The notes beneath the pieces were generated by a model. The model was given only the letters and a program-made list of their open reading frames with translations. It ran no database searches and was not told the origin of the DNA. This document shows positions 27,531 to 35,822 of a DNA stretch of 63,939 nt, in pieces. The first letter of the stretch is position 1. Every line of letters begins with the position of its first letter. Origin of the DNA: BOG-1112 sp964635325. Lineage in GTDB: Bacteria > Bdellovibrionota_B > Oligoflexia > Oligoflexales > Bog-1112. The translations under genes and the position numbers were made by a program. The DNA lies in contig CAZWOL010000007.1 in NCBI GenBank assembly GCA_964635325.1, positions 1 through 63,939 on the forward strand, written 5' to 3'.

Positions 27531-28901
27531 TTACGCGTTGGTTTGCATAGAAGGACCATGACCCGTGATCCATTCGACGAGGTCGATGTGGGTGATGATC
27601 TGTTTTGGTTTGCGATCGTTTCCAACAACAACGGCACATCCGGAGTTCCATAGGAGCTCTTGCAGAGTGGTCAAAGGTGTTTCCATGGTTACGGTTGAAA
27701 ACTGTCGCGTCATTACATTGCGCACTTCGGCATCGAGTGAGGTCTTTTGCCCTGACAGCAAGTACGCTAGCAAGTCTTTCTCAAAGAGCATCCCGTTTAG
27801 ATGTCCATCGGAAGTGATGGGAATTTGCGAAAAACTTTTCTCACGCATGAGTGTGATGGCATCTCGACAGTAGGCTGTTTGTTCGAGAGTTGTGAGTTTA
27901 TTGCCTTTTACTTTGACAATATCTCCAACCGAACCACCGAGTGCACTCGTGCTGAAGAAGCGGTTATCACGCATCCATTTATCATCTACAAACTTCGTCA
28001 AATAATTGCGCACACCATCTGGCAATATGACCACACAGTTAGCACCGCGTTTGAGTCGCTTGGCCTCTTGCAGAGCTGCGTAGAGTGCAGAACCGGACGA
28101 ACCTCCTACGAGCAGGCCCTCCTCAAGGATCAGACGTCGCGAGAGCAGGAAGGATTCGCGATCTTCGGTCTTCACCCATATATCGACAAGTTCGCGGTCC
28201 AGAACGTTCGGAATAAAATCATAACCTATACCTTCGACCTTGTAGGTTCCAACATCACAGCCACCAGCAAGTATAGATCCTACGGGATCGGCACCAACGA
28301 CGATACAGTTGGGGAGCTTTTCTTTGATGCGTTTGGCAACACCTGTGATCGTCCCTCCAGTACCAGCCCCGATGACGACCATGTCGACGTTGCTGTCGAG
28401 GTCATCGAGTATTTCTTGGCCTGTGCCGTAGTAGTGTGCGAGTGGGTTGTCTTTGTTGTTGTACTGATCGAGGATAAAGGCGTTCGGGAGTTCTGACTGC
28501 AGTCGCTTTGCAACTCCGATATGACTCTCGGGAGCATCCCATGCAGCTTCGGTTGGTGTGCGAATGATTTTGGCTCCGAGTGCTTCCAGAACGACCTGTT
28601 TCTCACGACTCATTTTCTCGGGCATTGTGATGATCACGTGGTAGCCCTTCACCGCTCCTGCGAGGGCCATGCCTATACCTGTATTTCCGGAGGTTGGTTC
28701 AATCAGTGTGTCACCTGGGCGTATGCGTCCGGCTTTTTCGGCCTCTTCGATCATACGCGCTGCAATGCGATCTTTGACGGAGCCTCCAGGATTGAAGTAC
28801 TCACATTTGCCGTAGAGGTTGCATGCAAGGTTGGCACCCACGCGCTGAAGTTTAATCAGGGGTGTTTTGCCAATCGTTTCAAGAATGGACGAAAATAGCA
28901 T
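27531..28901 (-). CDS. cbs: Cystathionine beta-synthase (PLP enzyme with two CBS domains)
   Basis: 456 aa. The PLP fold of the cysteine-synthase family is clear: NPGGSVKDR with Lys43 as the Schiff-base lysine, EPTSGNTGIGMA, the phosphate loop GAGTGGTITG and GGSSGSA. Residues about 335-456 are a pair of CBS (Bateman) domains, as in eukaryotic cystathionine beta-synthase. It should condense serine and homocysteine to cystathionine; O-acetylserine-dependent cysteine synthesis is an alternative. No haem-binding extension. ATG 28901 has AGGAG eight bases before; the longer open frame to 29015 overlaps the divergent gene's start and is unlikely. First of three minus-strand genes. Confidence 0.88.
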   Translation of the reverse strand: MLFSSILETIGKTPLIKLQRVGANLACNLYGKCEYFNPGGSVKDRIAARMIEEAEKAGRIRPGDTLIEPTSGNTGIGMALAGAVKGYHVIITMPEKMSREKQVVLEALGAKIIRTPTEAAWDAPESHIGVAKRLQSELPNAFILDQYNNKDNPLAHYYGTGQEILDDLDSNVDMVVIGAGTGGTITGVAKRIKEKLPNCIVVGADPVGSILAGGCDVGTYKVEGIGYDFIPNVLDRELVDIWVKTEDRESFLLSRRLILEEGLLVGGSSGSALYAALQEAKRLKRGANCVVILPDGVRNYLTKFVDDKWMRDNRFFSTSALGGSVGDIVKVKGNKLTTLEQTAYCRDAITLMREKSFSQIPITSDGHLNGMLFEKDLLAYLLSGQKTSLDAEVRNVMTRQFSTVTMETPLTTLQELLWNSGCAVVVGNDRKPKQIITHIDLVEWITGHGPSMQTNA

Positions 28902-29009
28902 ATATATGGCTCCTAGCGTCTTAAGATCATTCGTGACACACAAATATTCTAGAATGGAACGTCCCGATTGGAATGCTAAATTTGTGAAAACCATCGCGGC
29001 AGGAAAGGA

Positions 29010-29306
29010 ATGCACTTGCTACGAATCAGCTGTTACCACTGTCATCATACCTGGGAGTTTGACCCGCCACTAAGTCGTGGGGATGAATGCGAGAAGTGTC
29101 ATCGCGATGCTAAGGTCTGCCTAAATTGTGTATACCACGACCCACAGGCACACCGCGAGTGTCGCGAATCCCAAGCCAGTTGGGTCAAAGAAAAGGATCG
29201 TGCAAATTTTTGTAGCTATTTCTCTCCTCTGTCCCAACGTGAGGGCGTTGCAGCACATGAGCAGGCGGATGCTATAAAAAAGAAATTGGAAGATCTCTTT
29301 AAGTAA
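29010..29306 (+). CDS. Small cysteine-rich zinc-binding protein
   Basis: 98 aa with zinc-ribbon-like Cys pairs: CYHC (residues 8-11), CEKC (27-30), CLNC (37-40), then single Cys in HRECRES and NFCSYFSP. The order CxxC...CxxC...CLNCVYHD...C...NFCSYF is a pattern I associate with small uncharacterised zinc proteins. AGGAAAGG stands before ATG 29010. It lies 10 bases upstream of the deformylase gene and is probably translated from the same message. Confidence 0.7.
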   Translation: MHLLRISCYHCHHTWEFDPPLSRGDECEKCHRDAKVCLNCVYHDPQAHRECRESQASWVKEKDRANFCSYFSPLSQREGVAAHEQADAIKKKLEDLFK

Positions 29307-29316
29307 AGGAAAGCAC

Positions 29317-29988
29317 ATGCCTCATATTTTGAATGTAGTCCAACGCCCCGAGAAAGCTGAGGATCGAAAGCATCATGTTTTGTATGTACCAGCAAAAAAA
29401 ATCACCGTTTTTGACGAAGCCTTGCAAAACTCAGTACGCGATCTCGTTGCCACAATGCATTACGAGCAGGGCATAGGTATTGCAGCACCACAGGTGGGAT
29501 GGTCGCAGCAAATCTTTTTGATCGAAGCTGAGGTTCAGTCCCCACGCTACCCTTTTATGAAGAAATATTCAGACCTGCGTAATGTGGCACAGCAACTCTT
29601 CATCAATCCATGCATTTTAGAGGCCTCACAGGAGTGTGTCTCCTATTGGCATGGTTGTCTCAGTGCAATGAGCTGTGATCGAGGAGTGCTTCGCAGTTAT
29701 AAGTCGATCCATGTGCGTGCACAGGATATTGAGGGTAAAACGTTTACGTGCACACTCGACTCACTTGCTGCGATTATTTTTCAGCACGAATTTCGGCACC
29801 TCTTGGGTACCGTATACTTCGATCGAGCACGCACGCTACTACCTCTTGCTGTCTTACGAGAGCAGATGGCAAATGATATGATCCAGCTCTACGATGCCAA
29901 TCCGGATCCAAGCATTCCGCATATGATTGGGGATTACAAAGTCGGAGAAACGATCGAAGAGTTTGCAGAGCGTATGGGGCAGCTGTGA
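29317..29988 (+). CDS. def: Peptide deformylase-like protein with altered motif 2
   Basis: 223 aa. Motif 1 is GIGIAAPQ (52-59) and motif 3 is HEFRH (157-161), both as in peptide deformylase, which removes the N-formyl group from new proteins using Fe or Zn held by two His and one Cys. Motif 2, normally EGCLS, reads HGCLS (112-116): the metal-ligand Cys114 is kept but the preceding Glu is His. Motif 3 has R where HEYDH is most common. The chain is also longer than the usual 165-190 aa, with an insert before motif 2. It may be an active deformylase or a specialised paralogue. AAAGGAAAG precedes ATG 29317. Confidence 0.8.
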   Translation: MPHILNVVQRPEKAEDRKHHVLYVPAKKITVFDEALQNSVRDLVATMHYEQGIGIAAPQVGWSQQIFLIEAEVQSPRYPFMKKYSDLRNVAQQLFINPCILEASQECVSYWHGCLSAMSCDRGVLRSYKSIHVRAQDIEGKTFTCTLDSLAAIIFQHEFRHLLGTVYFDRARTLLPLAVLREQMANDMIQLYDANPDPSIPHMIGDYKVGETIEEFAERMGQL

Positions 29989-30010
29989 CCTATGACAGAA
30001 GCATAGGTCA
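29986..30010. terminator. Hairpin containing the deformylase stop codon
   Basis: Perfect 9-base stem TGACCTATG / CATAGGTCA with a 7-base loop, followed by ATCACTACTCTTTTG. The first three bases of the stem are the TGA stop of the deformylase gene. It lies between convergent genes and may end transcription on the plus strand; the T run is weak. Confidence 0.55.
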
Positions 30011-30082
30011 ATCACTACTCTTTTGCTTGACTCCCAGGTACCTCCATATATGGAGGCGAGACAAAAATGCGCTCAAAGTGGA

Positions 30083-32680
30083 TCAAAATATCGATAGAAA
30101 ATCGCTATACAACTTCTCAAGTTGGTCTGCATCAAGATTGCTCTGATCCTTACTTTCATTGAAAATATCCTCCATCTGACAATCTGAAGCTAGTAAAAGC
30201 CCACCCATAACATGTGAGGAAGCTGATATAACAAGCTCTCGCACCGAGTTGGAATAGGAGTTTTTGCCCAACTCAGGAGTATCCCTGGATATTGGCCTTT
30301 CGGTCGTTTGGGGGGCAACGAGAGGTCTTTCTCTTTCCGTTAGAGTTTGTTTTTCTTTTCCATTTTCCTGGACAATTTTAGAAGCTAATTTCCGTGGCGA
30401 AAGCCGCGGTTTCAAAAGAGGACGTTTCTCTTGGTCATATACAATGGAAAAGTTATCAGCGACTTTAACAGAGAAGTTTTTTGGTCTAAGATCTGTAAAA
30501 ACATGTCTGCCACCGTAGATCAACGCAACCTTTTGACCAGGATGCATGCGAATAAATTTGTTGATCTCTTGAAGAGCTTCCGCCTCTCTTCCATATAATT
30601 TCAGATTTTCAGAGATCCTCTCGAGTCGCGTGATATTTTTGAGAACCTCTGGGTGTTCCGTGAGTCGCTTCTTCAAACTGGCAACAATAATTGCTCGTGC
30701 GTTACGGTCGCGGACATTGCCTAGAGATTTTAAGAGGTTAATTTCACTCTCAATCTTTTTTGTAAGTTCCTCGATTGACATGCCTGCGTGTGCTCGACTT
30801 AAGTCTTCCCTGGAGAGTTCAGATGGTGTGCCATATTTATACAGCAATCTCCGAGCAGAAACATCAAGGCTCTCAATAGCATTTTGTCGCGATCTATTGA
30901 TAATCTCTGTGGGGCTAATCACTCTGTATTTTATTTCAATGCCCTTACTTTTGCCTTCAATACCTTTATTCATAACATCAATGTCATTTTTTAGGGTTTC
31001 GAGAGCTTCTAATCGGTGTCTGACGTCATCAACAACGTCGCTGTCGATCATATGGGCGAGGAGCTTAATTTCCCTGAGTTCTCCATCTATTTTTTTCATG
31101 ACGTGCCAAGAACTTCCCTCAATCTGAGCAGAAATGGAAGTAGGTTGGATGATAACTTTCGATGGGTTTTGGGCAGAAAGAATTGCGGCTGCACCATAGG
31201 TGTAAAGAATACCTTTCTGCTCGATTGTAAGATCGTTGAAAGAAGCTAAAGACTCCCCTATAGGAAAGTGACGGCGAATGATTGCAGCGGCCTCTGGTTT
31301 AAATCTATCGTCTATAATAGGATCAAAACCTAAGCTTGCTCTAGTCGCAGAGGGGGAAAATTTGAGAGAGTCCGTCAATTCGTCGATGATCGACAGCACC
31401 TGTCCTTTGAGCTGGCCATTTTTGGATTTCTCTGTGAGGATTTTCAGTATTCGTTCCTCATCAAGTTTGTTTAAACTCTGAGGCGTTAGCATCTGGACAG
31501 CTACTTTTACGATTTCTTGTGCTGTTGGCCTAATTGCAGAGTCAGAATGGGTCAACTTAGCCAAGTCATTTATTCTATTTTCTAAAGTCTTATTCATAAT
31601 TTCAATTCCGAACTTATCTTTAAAGGTAGACAAATCCCAAGCATCTGAAATGATCACGTTCTTGATGACAAACCTTCTGGCTGCATTAGGATTAAAGAAA
31701 GCGTCTTCTGCAAAAATATGCATTGGCTTGTCTTGGATCTCAATTTTTCTACTCAAGTCTTTATAGATATCAAATTGTGAAACGACAGCAGCATTGTGAA
31801 AATGATTATTTTTATCAAATGCTTCTGCTCCCCTGTGAGTTTGTGGATAGTAAGTGACTTGTTGTCTTACGGAGGTATCCCTGAAATCCTCATCTCCAGT
31901 AAGTTGCAGACCATTATTACCTATTTGGACTAAGGAATCGTTAAATTCTCTAAGATTATCTGGTATCTTTATTTGAAACTGGAGACCTCTCTTTTTGCCT
32001 TCCTCCTGTAGAATTGATAACTCATGTTTGAGTTGCGGTAAGACAAAATATTCACTCAAAAAAAGATCTTCTAGAGGTGGTGTGAGGATGGTTGTTTCGA
32101 TGCGATTGAATTCCTCCTTGATAAATTCATCATTGTAGATTGATGCATCAAGATCGCGAATCAGGATGTCTTTAAAATTTACGACGGGAGGTGTCTGGAC
32201 GCAGGCAAGGAACTTTTCGCGGTTGATGATGCCATTGATCGAACGCTCTTGTTGCCCAATCTTGGTGATAATTTCAGCAACCTCTTGTGCATATTTTGGA
32301 AATTCGATTGGTTCATCTTTTTTCTGCCAGGAGCCACAGTTCATTTTCTCACAAACTCGAAATGATAGCATTTGCGGACCTGGCGTAGCAAAAAATATGT
32401 AGCTTTGTACTTCGTTGGTTCTATATTCTGAGCAAGAAGTTTCATCTTTTACATTACATAATCTGTACTCCGCAAATTCCGTTTGTGGAGGATACGAAGT
32501 GAAAACAATCTTATGGATAGAGCTATCAACGAAAGAAACTTTCACCACATCGATTTTTGCTGTAGACAAGCTTTCAGATCCTGCTTGCTGGGTAGAGTTT
32601 TTCGAATAGCGGAAAGAACGTATTTTACAGTGAGTCAAGGAAACATTGAGAAATACGCAAATTAAAATAGAGCGAATCAT
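30083..32680 (-). CDS. Large hypothetical lipoprotein
   Basis: 865 aa, lipobox SLTHC (Cys18), AAGGA five bases before ATG 32680. The N-terminal 150 residues look like a small beta domain with several Cys. The rest is mostly helical. Near residues 660-745 there is RDRNARAIIVASLKKRL...MHPGQKVALIYGGRHVFTDL, faintly like the TraB/ChaN/Tiki superfamily ending (a basic helix followed by a strand and GxxH). I treat that as a hint only. The last 150 residues are polar and low in order. No operon partner. It could be a surface or secreted effector-like protein; function unknown. Confidence 0.6.
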   Translation of the reverse strand: MIRSILICVFLNVSLTHCKIRSFRYSKNSTQQAGSESLSTAKIDVVKVSFVDSSIHKIVFTSYPPQTEFAEYRLCNVKDETSCSEYRTNEVQSYIFFATPGPQMLSFRVCEKMNCGSWQKKDEPIEFPKYAQEVAEIITKIGQQERSINGIINREKFLACVQTPPVVNFKDILIRDLDASIYNDEFIKEEFNRIETTILTPPLEDLFLSEYFVLPQLKHELSILQEEGKKRGLQFQIKIPDNLREFNDSLVQIGNNGLQLTGDEDFRDTSVRQQVTYYPQTHRGAEAFDKNNHFHNAAVVSQFDIYKDLSRKIEIQDKPMHIFAEDAFFNPNAARRFVIKNVIISDAWDLSTFKDKFGIEIMNKTLENRINDLAKLTHSDSAIRPTAQEIVKVAVQMLTPQSLNKLDEERILKILTEKSKNGQLKGQVLSIIDELTDSLKFSPSATRASLGFDPIIDDRFKPEAAAIIRRHFPIGESLASFNDLTIEQKGILYTYGAAAILSAQNPSKVIIQPTSISAQIEGSSWHVMKKIDGELREIKLLAHMIDSDVVDDVRHRLEALETLKNDIDVMNKGIEGKSKGIEIKYRVISPTEIINRSRQNAIESLDVSARRLLYKYGTPSELSREDLSRAHAGMSIEELTKKIESEINLLKSLGNVRDRNARAIIVASLKKRLTEHPEVLKNITRLERISENLKLYGREAEALQEINKFIRMHPGQKVALIYGGRHVFTDLRPKNFSVKVADNFSIVYDQEKRPLLKPRLSPRKLASKIVQENGKEKQTLTERERPLVAPQTTERPISRDTPELGKNSYSNSVRELVISASSHVMGGLLLASDCQMEDIFNESKDQSNLDADQLEKLYSDFLSIF

Positions 32681-32697
32681 ATCTTTCCTTCACTTAT

Positions 32698-32967
32698 TTA
32701 TGGCGTATCCTCTTGTAGAAAAAGATCCGAGCCGTATATCAGCGATCCTAGGAAGTTGGAAAAATACGGTTTTGATCTAAGCTTCAAGAGTTTTTTTATT
32801 TTTCGGTAATTTTGGTTCATTCCAAACAATCCGTGGGATTTTTTATTCAATAATGTAAACTTTATGATGGTATCAAAGTTTACATTTTCACCGCGCATAA
32901 GCTTTGTAGTCATAGTATCGGCAATGCCAAGTTTTCTTCCAACCTCTCGAAAACCAATATGTAACAC
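32698..32967 (-). CDS. Doubtful small gene with helix-turn-helix-like N-terminus
   Basis: 89 aa reading FREVGRKLGIADTMTTKLMRGENVNFDTIIKFTLLN near the start, which resembles a Cro/CI-type helix-turn-helix. The rest is basic. The frame opens with GTG and has no clear ribosome site, and the helix-turn-helix sits right at the frame start, so this may be the tail of a degraded regulator. The 467-base gap around it (32681-33147) holds, besides this frame, the repeat copy at 33078. Confidence 0.3.
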   Translation of the reverse strand: MLHIGFREVGRKLGIADTMTTKLMRGENVNFDTIIKFTLLNKKSHGLFGMNQNYRKIKKLLKLRSKPYFSNFLGSLIYGSDLFLQEDTP

Positions 32968-33077
32968 ACGTTATTCTAGTTCATATGGGGATCCCCTGTT
33001 TCTATTGAATAAATCAAGTTACATTCATTTATTCTGGCACCTAGATGCCGTTTTTGGAATCAGGTGGGTTCATACCA

Positions 33078-33140
33078 TTATCCTGAGCGGAGTGCGAAGC
33101 AACGAAGACGAGGGATCGCCTGCTTCGTTGCTTCGTAATC
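33078..33140 (+). repeat. Dispersed repeat family 2, copy F
   Basis: ATCCTGAGCGGAGTGCGAAG, then ACGAAGACGAGGGATCGCCTGC followed by TTCGTTGCTTCGTAA. It matches the complement of the element at 17031 and shares the GAGGG(A/G)TCGCCTGC core with family 1. It lies just downstream of aroQ. Confidence 0.55.
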
Positions 33141-33147
33141 ATCTTGG

Positions 33148-33600
33148 TCACCTTCGCTTTTGCAGGTGACGAACAACTCCTTGCAGGCCTAGTAAGTAAG
33201 AGTCAAAACCAAACCCATACAGAACTCCCACCGCATATTTTGCAGAATAGGATCGTCGTCTAAAAGCTTCACGTCTAGCTAGGTGCGAAATATGTATTTC
33301 ACTAAATGGCAAATCCAAGGCTTCGAGTCGATCTGCCAGAGCCAATGATGTATGTGTCCAAGCTCCGGGATTAAGGACGGCTCCGTGCCAGTTTTCATCC
33401 AGCTTAGTCAAAAAACTTGCTTCATCGTTAGTTTGAAAGAAGGTCAATTGTATTTTTGCCTGCAGAAAACTTTCCAGCTCTGGAATTTTGTTCGTCAAAT
33501 ATTCTTCAAGCTCGACCAAAGTGTGCTTACCGTAAAATTCACCCGGTCGCGTTCCAAGCAAATCAAGGTTTACACCGTTTGCGATGAGGATCCTGTACAT
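33148..33600 (-). CDS. aroQ: Type II 3-dehydroquinate dehydratase
   Basis: 150 aa, the usual length for AroQ. It dehydrates 3-dehydroquinate to 3-dehydroshikimate in the shikimate pathway. Family motifs in order: ILIANGVNLDLLGTRPGEFYG (substrate Asn, catalytic Tyr), NPGAWTHTSLAL, EIHISHLARREAFRRRSY (active-site His) and GVLYGFGFDSY. One change stands out: NGPN is NGVN. ATG 33600 has GGAG seven bases before. A stand-alone gene, as is common for aroQ. Confidence 0.92.
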   Translation of the reverse strand: MYRILIANGVNLDLLGTRPGEFYGKHTLVELEEYLTNKIPELESFLQAKIQLTFFQTNDEASFLTKLDENWHGAVLNPGAWTHTSLALADRLEALDLPFSEIHISHLARREAFRRRSYSAKYAVGVLYGFGFDSYLLGLQGVVRHLQKRR

Positions 33601-33699
33601 ATTTTTTCTCCATTCATAGCAGCGATATAACATACGACTGAGAGCGAAGGTAGATCACAAACTCTAAGATTTTGCAAGATTTCAAATATCTATAGCTGC

Positions 33700-34296
33700 C
33701 TATTGTGGACTCACTGTGATGGTTGCATTGGATGTCGCTGCTCCAGAGTGAATATTCAGAGAGATCACATTGCTTGACGACTTACAGGTCGGAATGAGTT
33801 CGACCGAACCCACTCCACACGAGTCTGTGCACCACTGATCCTGTGATGTAACTATTCCTCTATAACGTAAGCGAGTGCTATCTGGATTGTAGGGCCCTGT
33901 CCATCCGGAAACCACAATAGGCTCGAAGCTTATGCCAGCAGCTGGCATACCAACATCCTTGACCAAAGGATCTGGAGTTTTTTCCGAACCATCTGCTGCA
34001 GGTATCTGCGAAGCAGGAAGGTCCGCTGCCTTTGTCGACTCAATCACAAATTGCACAGCAATGCTTCCTGGATAGTCTTCGCCATCTGCAACTCCTTGGC
34101 AACTGAGTGACATCGCATCACCTGGGAGGTCAAGAAAGCGAATACGCATATCTGCAGCTGCTATTTTTGTTTTGTTACCACAGGACAGCGTACAGTTGCC
34201 AGGTGCAGATGGATCTGGAGTCGGAGCACATACGCTAAGGAGCAATCCGATCCCACTCACCAAAATTGTTTTTGAGATGGTCGTAGAGATTCTCAT
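33700..34296 (-). CDS. Lipoprotein encoded at the end of the pil operon
   Basis: 198 aa, lipobox LLSVC (Cys23), then a short Pro-rich linker. The mature part holds four or more cysteines (NCTLSCGNKT, DQWCTDSCG, IPTCKSS) and beta-rich, Ig-like composition. Its ATG overlaps the pilQ stop (ATGA at 34293-34296), so it is translationally coupled to the secretin. That suggests a pilus or secretin accessory lipoprotein, such as a pilotin-like or pilus-surface protein, but it does not look like the TPR-type pilotin PilF. Function inferred from context only. Confidence 0.62.
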   Translation of the reverse strand: MRISTTISKTILVSGIGLLLSVCAPTPDPSAPGNCTLSCGNKTKIAAADMRIRFLDLPGDAMSLSCQGVADGEDYPGSIAVQFVIESTKAADLPASQIPAADGSEKTPDPLVKDVGMPAAGISFEPIVVSGWTGPYNPDSTRLRYRGIVTSQDQWCTDSCGVGSVELIPTCKSSSNVISLNIHSGAATSNATITVSPQ

Positions 34297-35822
34297 TGAA
34301 TTTTCTCCTCTCCAAGATCAAATTCGGAATCATCTTTTGTCGGTGTCGCTACTTTGTCTGTTTTTTCTTTCAGTGCTATTTTTGTACGTTCCTTGAAAGA
34401 CACGATGGTTGGTGTCACGAGTATGATCAGCTCGCGTCTATTTTCGGTTTTAGAGTTTGAACCAAATAAAATCCCCACGATGGGCAGTTGACTGAGGTAG
34501 GGCCACCCTTGTCTTTCTTCGACGAAAGTTGTGGTATAAAGACCTCCGATAACTGCCGTTTCTCCAGACTTACGCATGAGGTTTGTCGTTAGGGTTCGCA
34601 GTGACTTACTAGTTGCAGCAGATTTTGTCGGAGTGGTTGGTGCCGAGTTTTCAATTTTAACCATCATCTGTACAGTACCATCTGCAGTAATATGGGGAGT
34701 CACATTGAGCGATAGCGTATACTTTACCGAACTCATCGAGGTTTGTCCGTTACCGGTCGGGACGTTGAAGAAATCCTCCTGACCCGCTTCGATATTGGCT
34801 GTTTCTCCATCTACAACGAGCACGTTGTTATTTTGCAAGCTGCGTGTCTGATTGGTCAGCTCTCCCATACGCAGACGCAAATCCAAAGATGTTACGTTGT
34901 TCAAACTACCGACGTGAATATCGAATTTGCCATCTCCTCGTGCAGCAGATGCAGCACCACTATCGACGGAGAAAGCTGAGATAAAATTGTTTGGAAATAC
35001 CAAATTGCCAAAGCCCAATCCTCGTCCTTGGTCAAAATTCAAGGGCATACCCCAGTTAATCCCTAGGAACGAGTTCGATGATTTGAGAACCTCGATCACT
35101 CGTGATTCAATTTTGACCTGTGGGGTTTGCATGTCAATACGTTCGATGAGGGATCGAACCTTCGATAGTTCTTGTGGGATAGCTTCCACGACTACAGAGT
35201 TGGTGCGTTCATCCGCCTGAACTTTAACGCGTTTGTCGTAGCTTGCAGAGGGGAGCATATCGCTAATAATCGATGTGATGGATTTGGCTTTTGCATACGA
35301 TAGACGAACAACGAGCACTTTGGTCGGAGTGGATAACGCAGCTTTTTTGCGGATTGCATCGAGATCCTCGTGCTCTTTGTCGAGTACCGATAGGCTGTCG
35401 ATACGGATGACATTGCCTTTCATCTTGATCATACCGAGATCATTGGCTTCCAAAATCGCACGTAGGGCATTGTCCCACGGTACATCTTTGAGACTTAGGT
35501 AAACTTTCTGATTGCTGATACGATCTGGTAGTATAAAATTAATCTGTGTTTCACTAGAAATAGCACGGATCACTTCCCGCAGACTGGCTCCCTTAAAATC
35601 GAGGCTGATAGGACTAAAGTCCGATGGCATATCAGTATCAATAGCTTCGTCAGCTTCGTCTTGAGTTTGTTCTCCTTCTTCATCTTTTTTTGCTGCATCG
35701 CTAGCCGTGGAATTTGCATCCAAAACTGCAAGTGCATTCGAATAACTTACGAGGAGGAAAAAGCCTAAGCATAGAATATTTAGCCAACATGTCTTTCTTT
35801 TGTTTAAGTAGTGTCGAATCAT
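34293..35822 (-). CDS. pilQ: Type IV pilus secretin PilQ (short form)
   Basis: 509 aa, shorter than typical PilQ of 650-900. Signal peptide to SNALA, an acidic linker (about 35-65), an STN/N0 domain (LDFKGASLREVIRAISSETQINF), an N1 domain (KVLVVRLSYAKAKSITSIISDML...TNSVVVEA) and the secretin channel domain with VGILFGSNSKTENRRELIILVTPTIV at the end. The peptidoglycan-binding AMIN domains found in front of many PilQ proteins are absent. It forms the outer-membrane gate for type IV pili. Its ATG overlaps the pilP stop by ATGA, and its stop overlaps the next lipoprotein start. Confidence 0.92.
   Translation of the reverse strand: MIRHYLNKRKTCWLNILCLGFFLLVSYSNALAVLDANSTASDAAKKDEEGEQTQDEADEAIDTDMPSDFSPISLDFKGASLREVIRAISSETQINFILPDRISNQKVYLSLKDVPWDNALRAILEANDLGMIKMKGNVIRIDSLSVLDKEHEDLDAIRKKAALSTPTKVLVVRLSYAKAKSITSIISDMLPSASYDKRVKVQADERTNSVVVEAIPQELSKVRSLIERIDMQTPQVKIESRVIEVLKSSNSFLGINWGMPLNFDQGRGLGFGNLVFPNNFISAFSVDSGAASAARGDGKFDIHVGSLNNVTSLDLRLRMGELTNQTRSLQNNNVLVVDGETANIEAGQEDFFNVPTGNGQTSMSSVKYTLSLNVTPHITADGTVQMMVKIENSAPTTPTKSAATSKSLRTLTTNLMRKSGETAVIGGLYTTTFVEERQGWPYLSQLPIVGILFGSNSKTENRRELIILVTPTIVSFKERTKIALKEKTDKVATPTKDDSEFDLGEEKIQ

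Noticed and set aside
27801..28496. 231-codon open frame on the plus strand opposite cystathionine beta-synthase
   Set aside because: Antisense shadow of a well-conserved enzyme; no ribosome site and no recognisable protein features.
28902..29015. Upstream start for cystathionine beta-synthase
   Set aside because: The 38 extra residues overlap the divergent gene's start and have no family similarity; AGGAG precedes the ATG at 28901.
30041..30056. Perfect 16-base palindrome CCTCCATATATGGAGG
   Set aside because: It could be an operator or part of a terminator, but it lies between convergent 3' ends with no T run and no promoter nearby, so no role can be supported.
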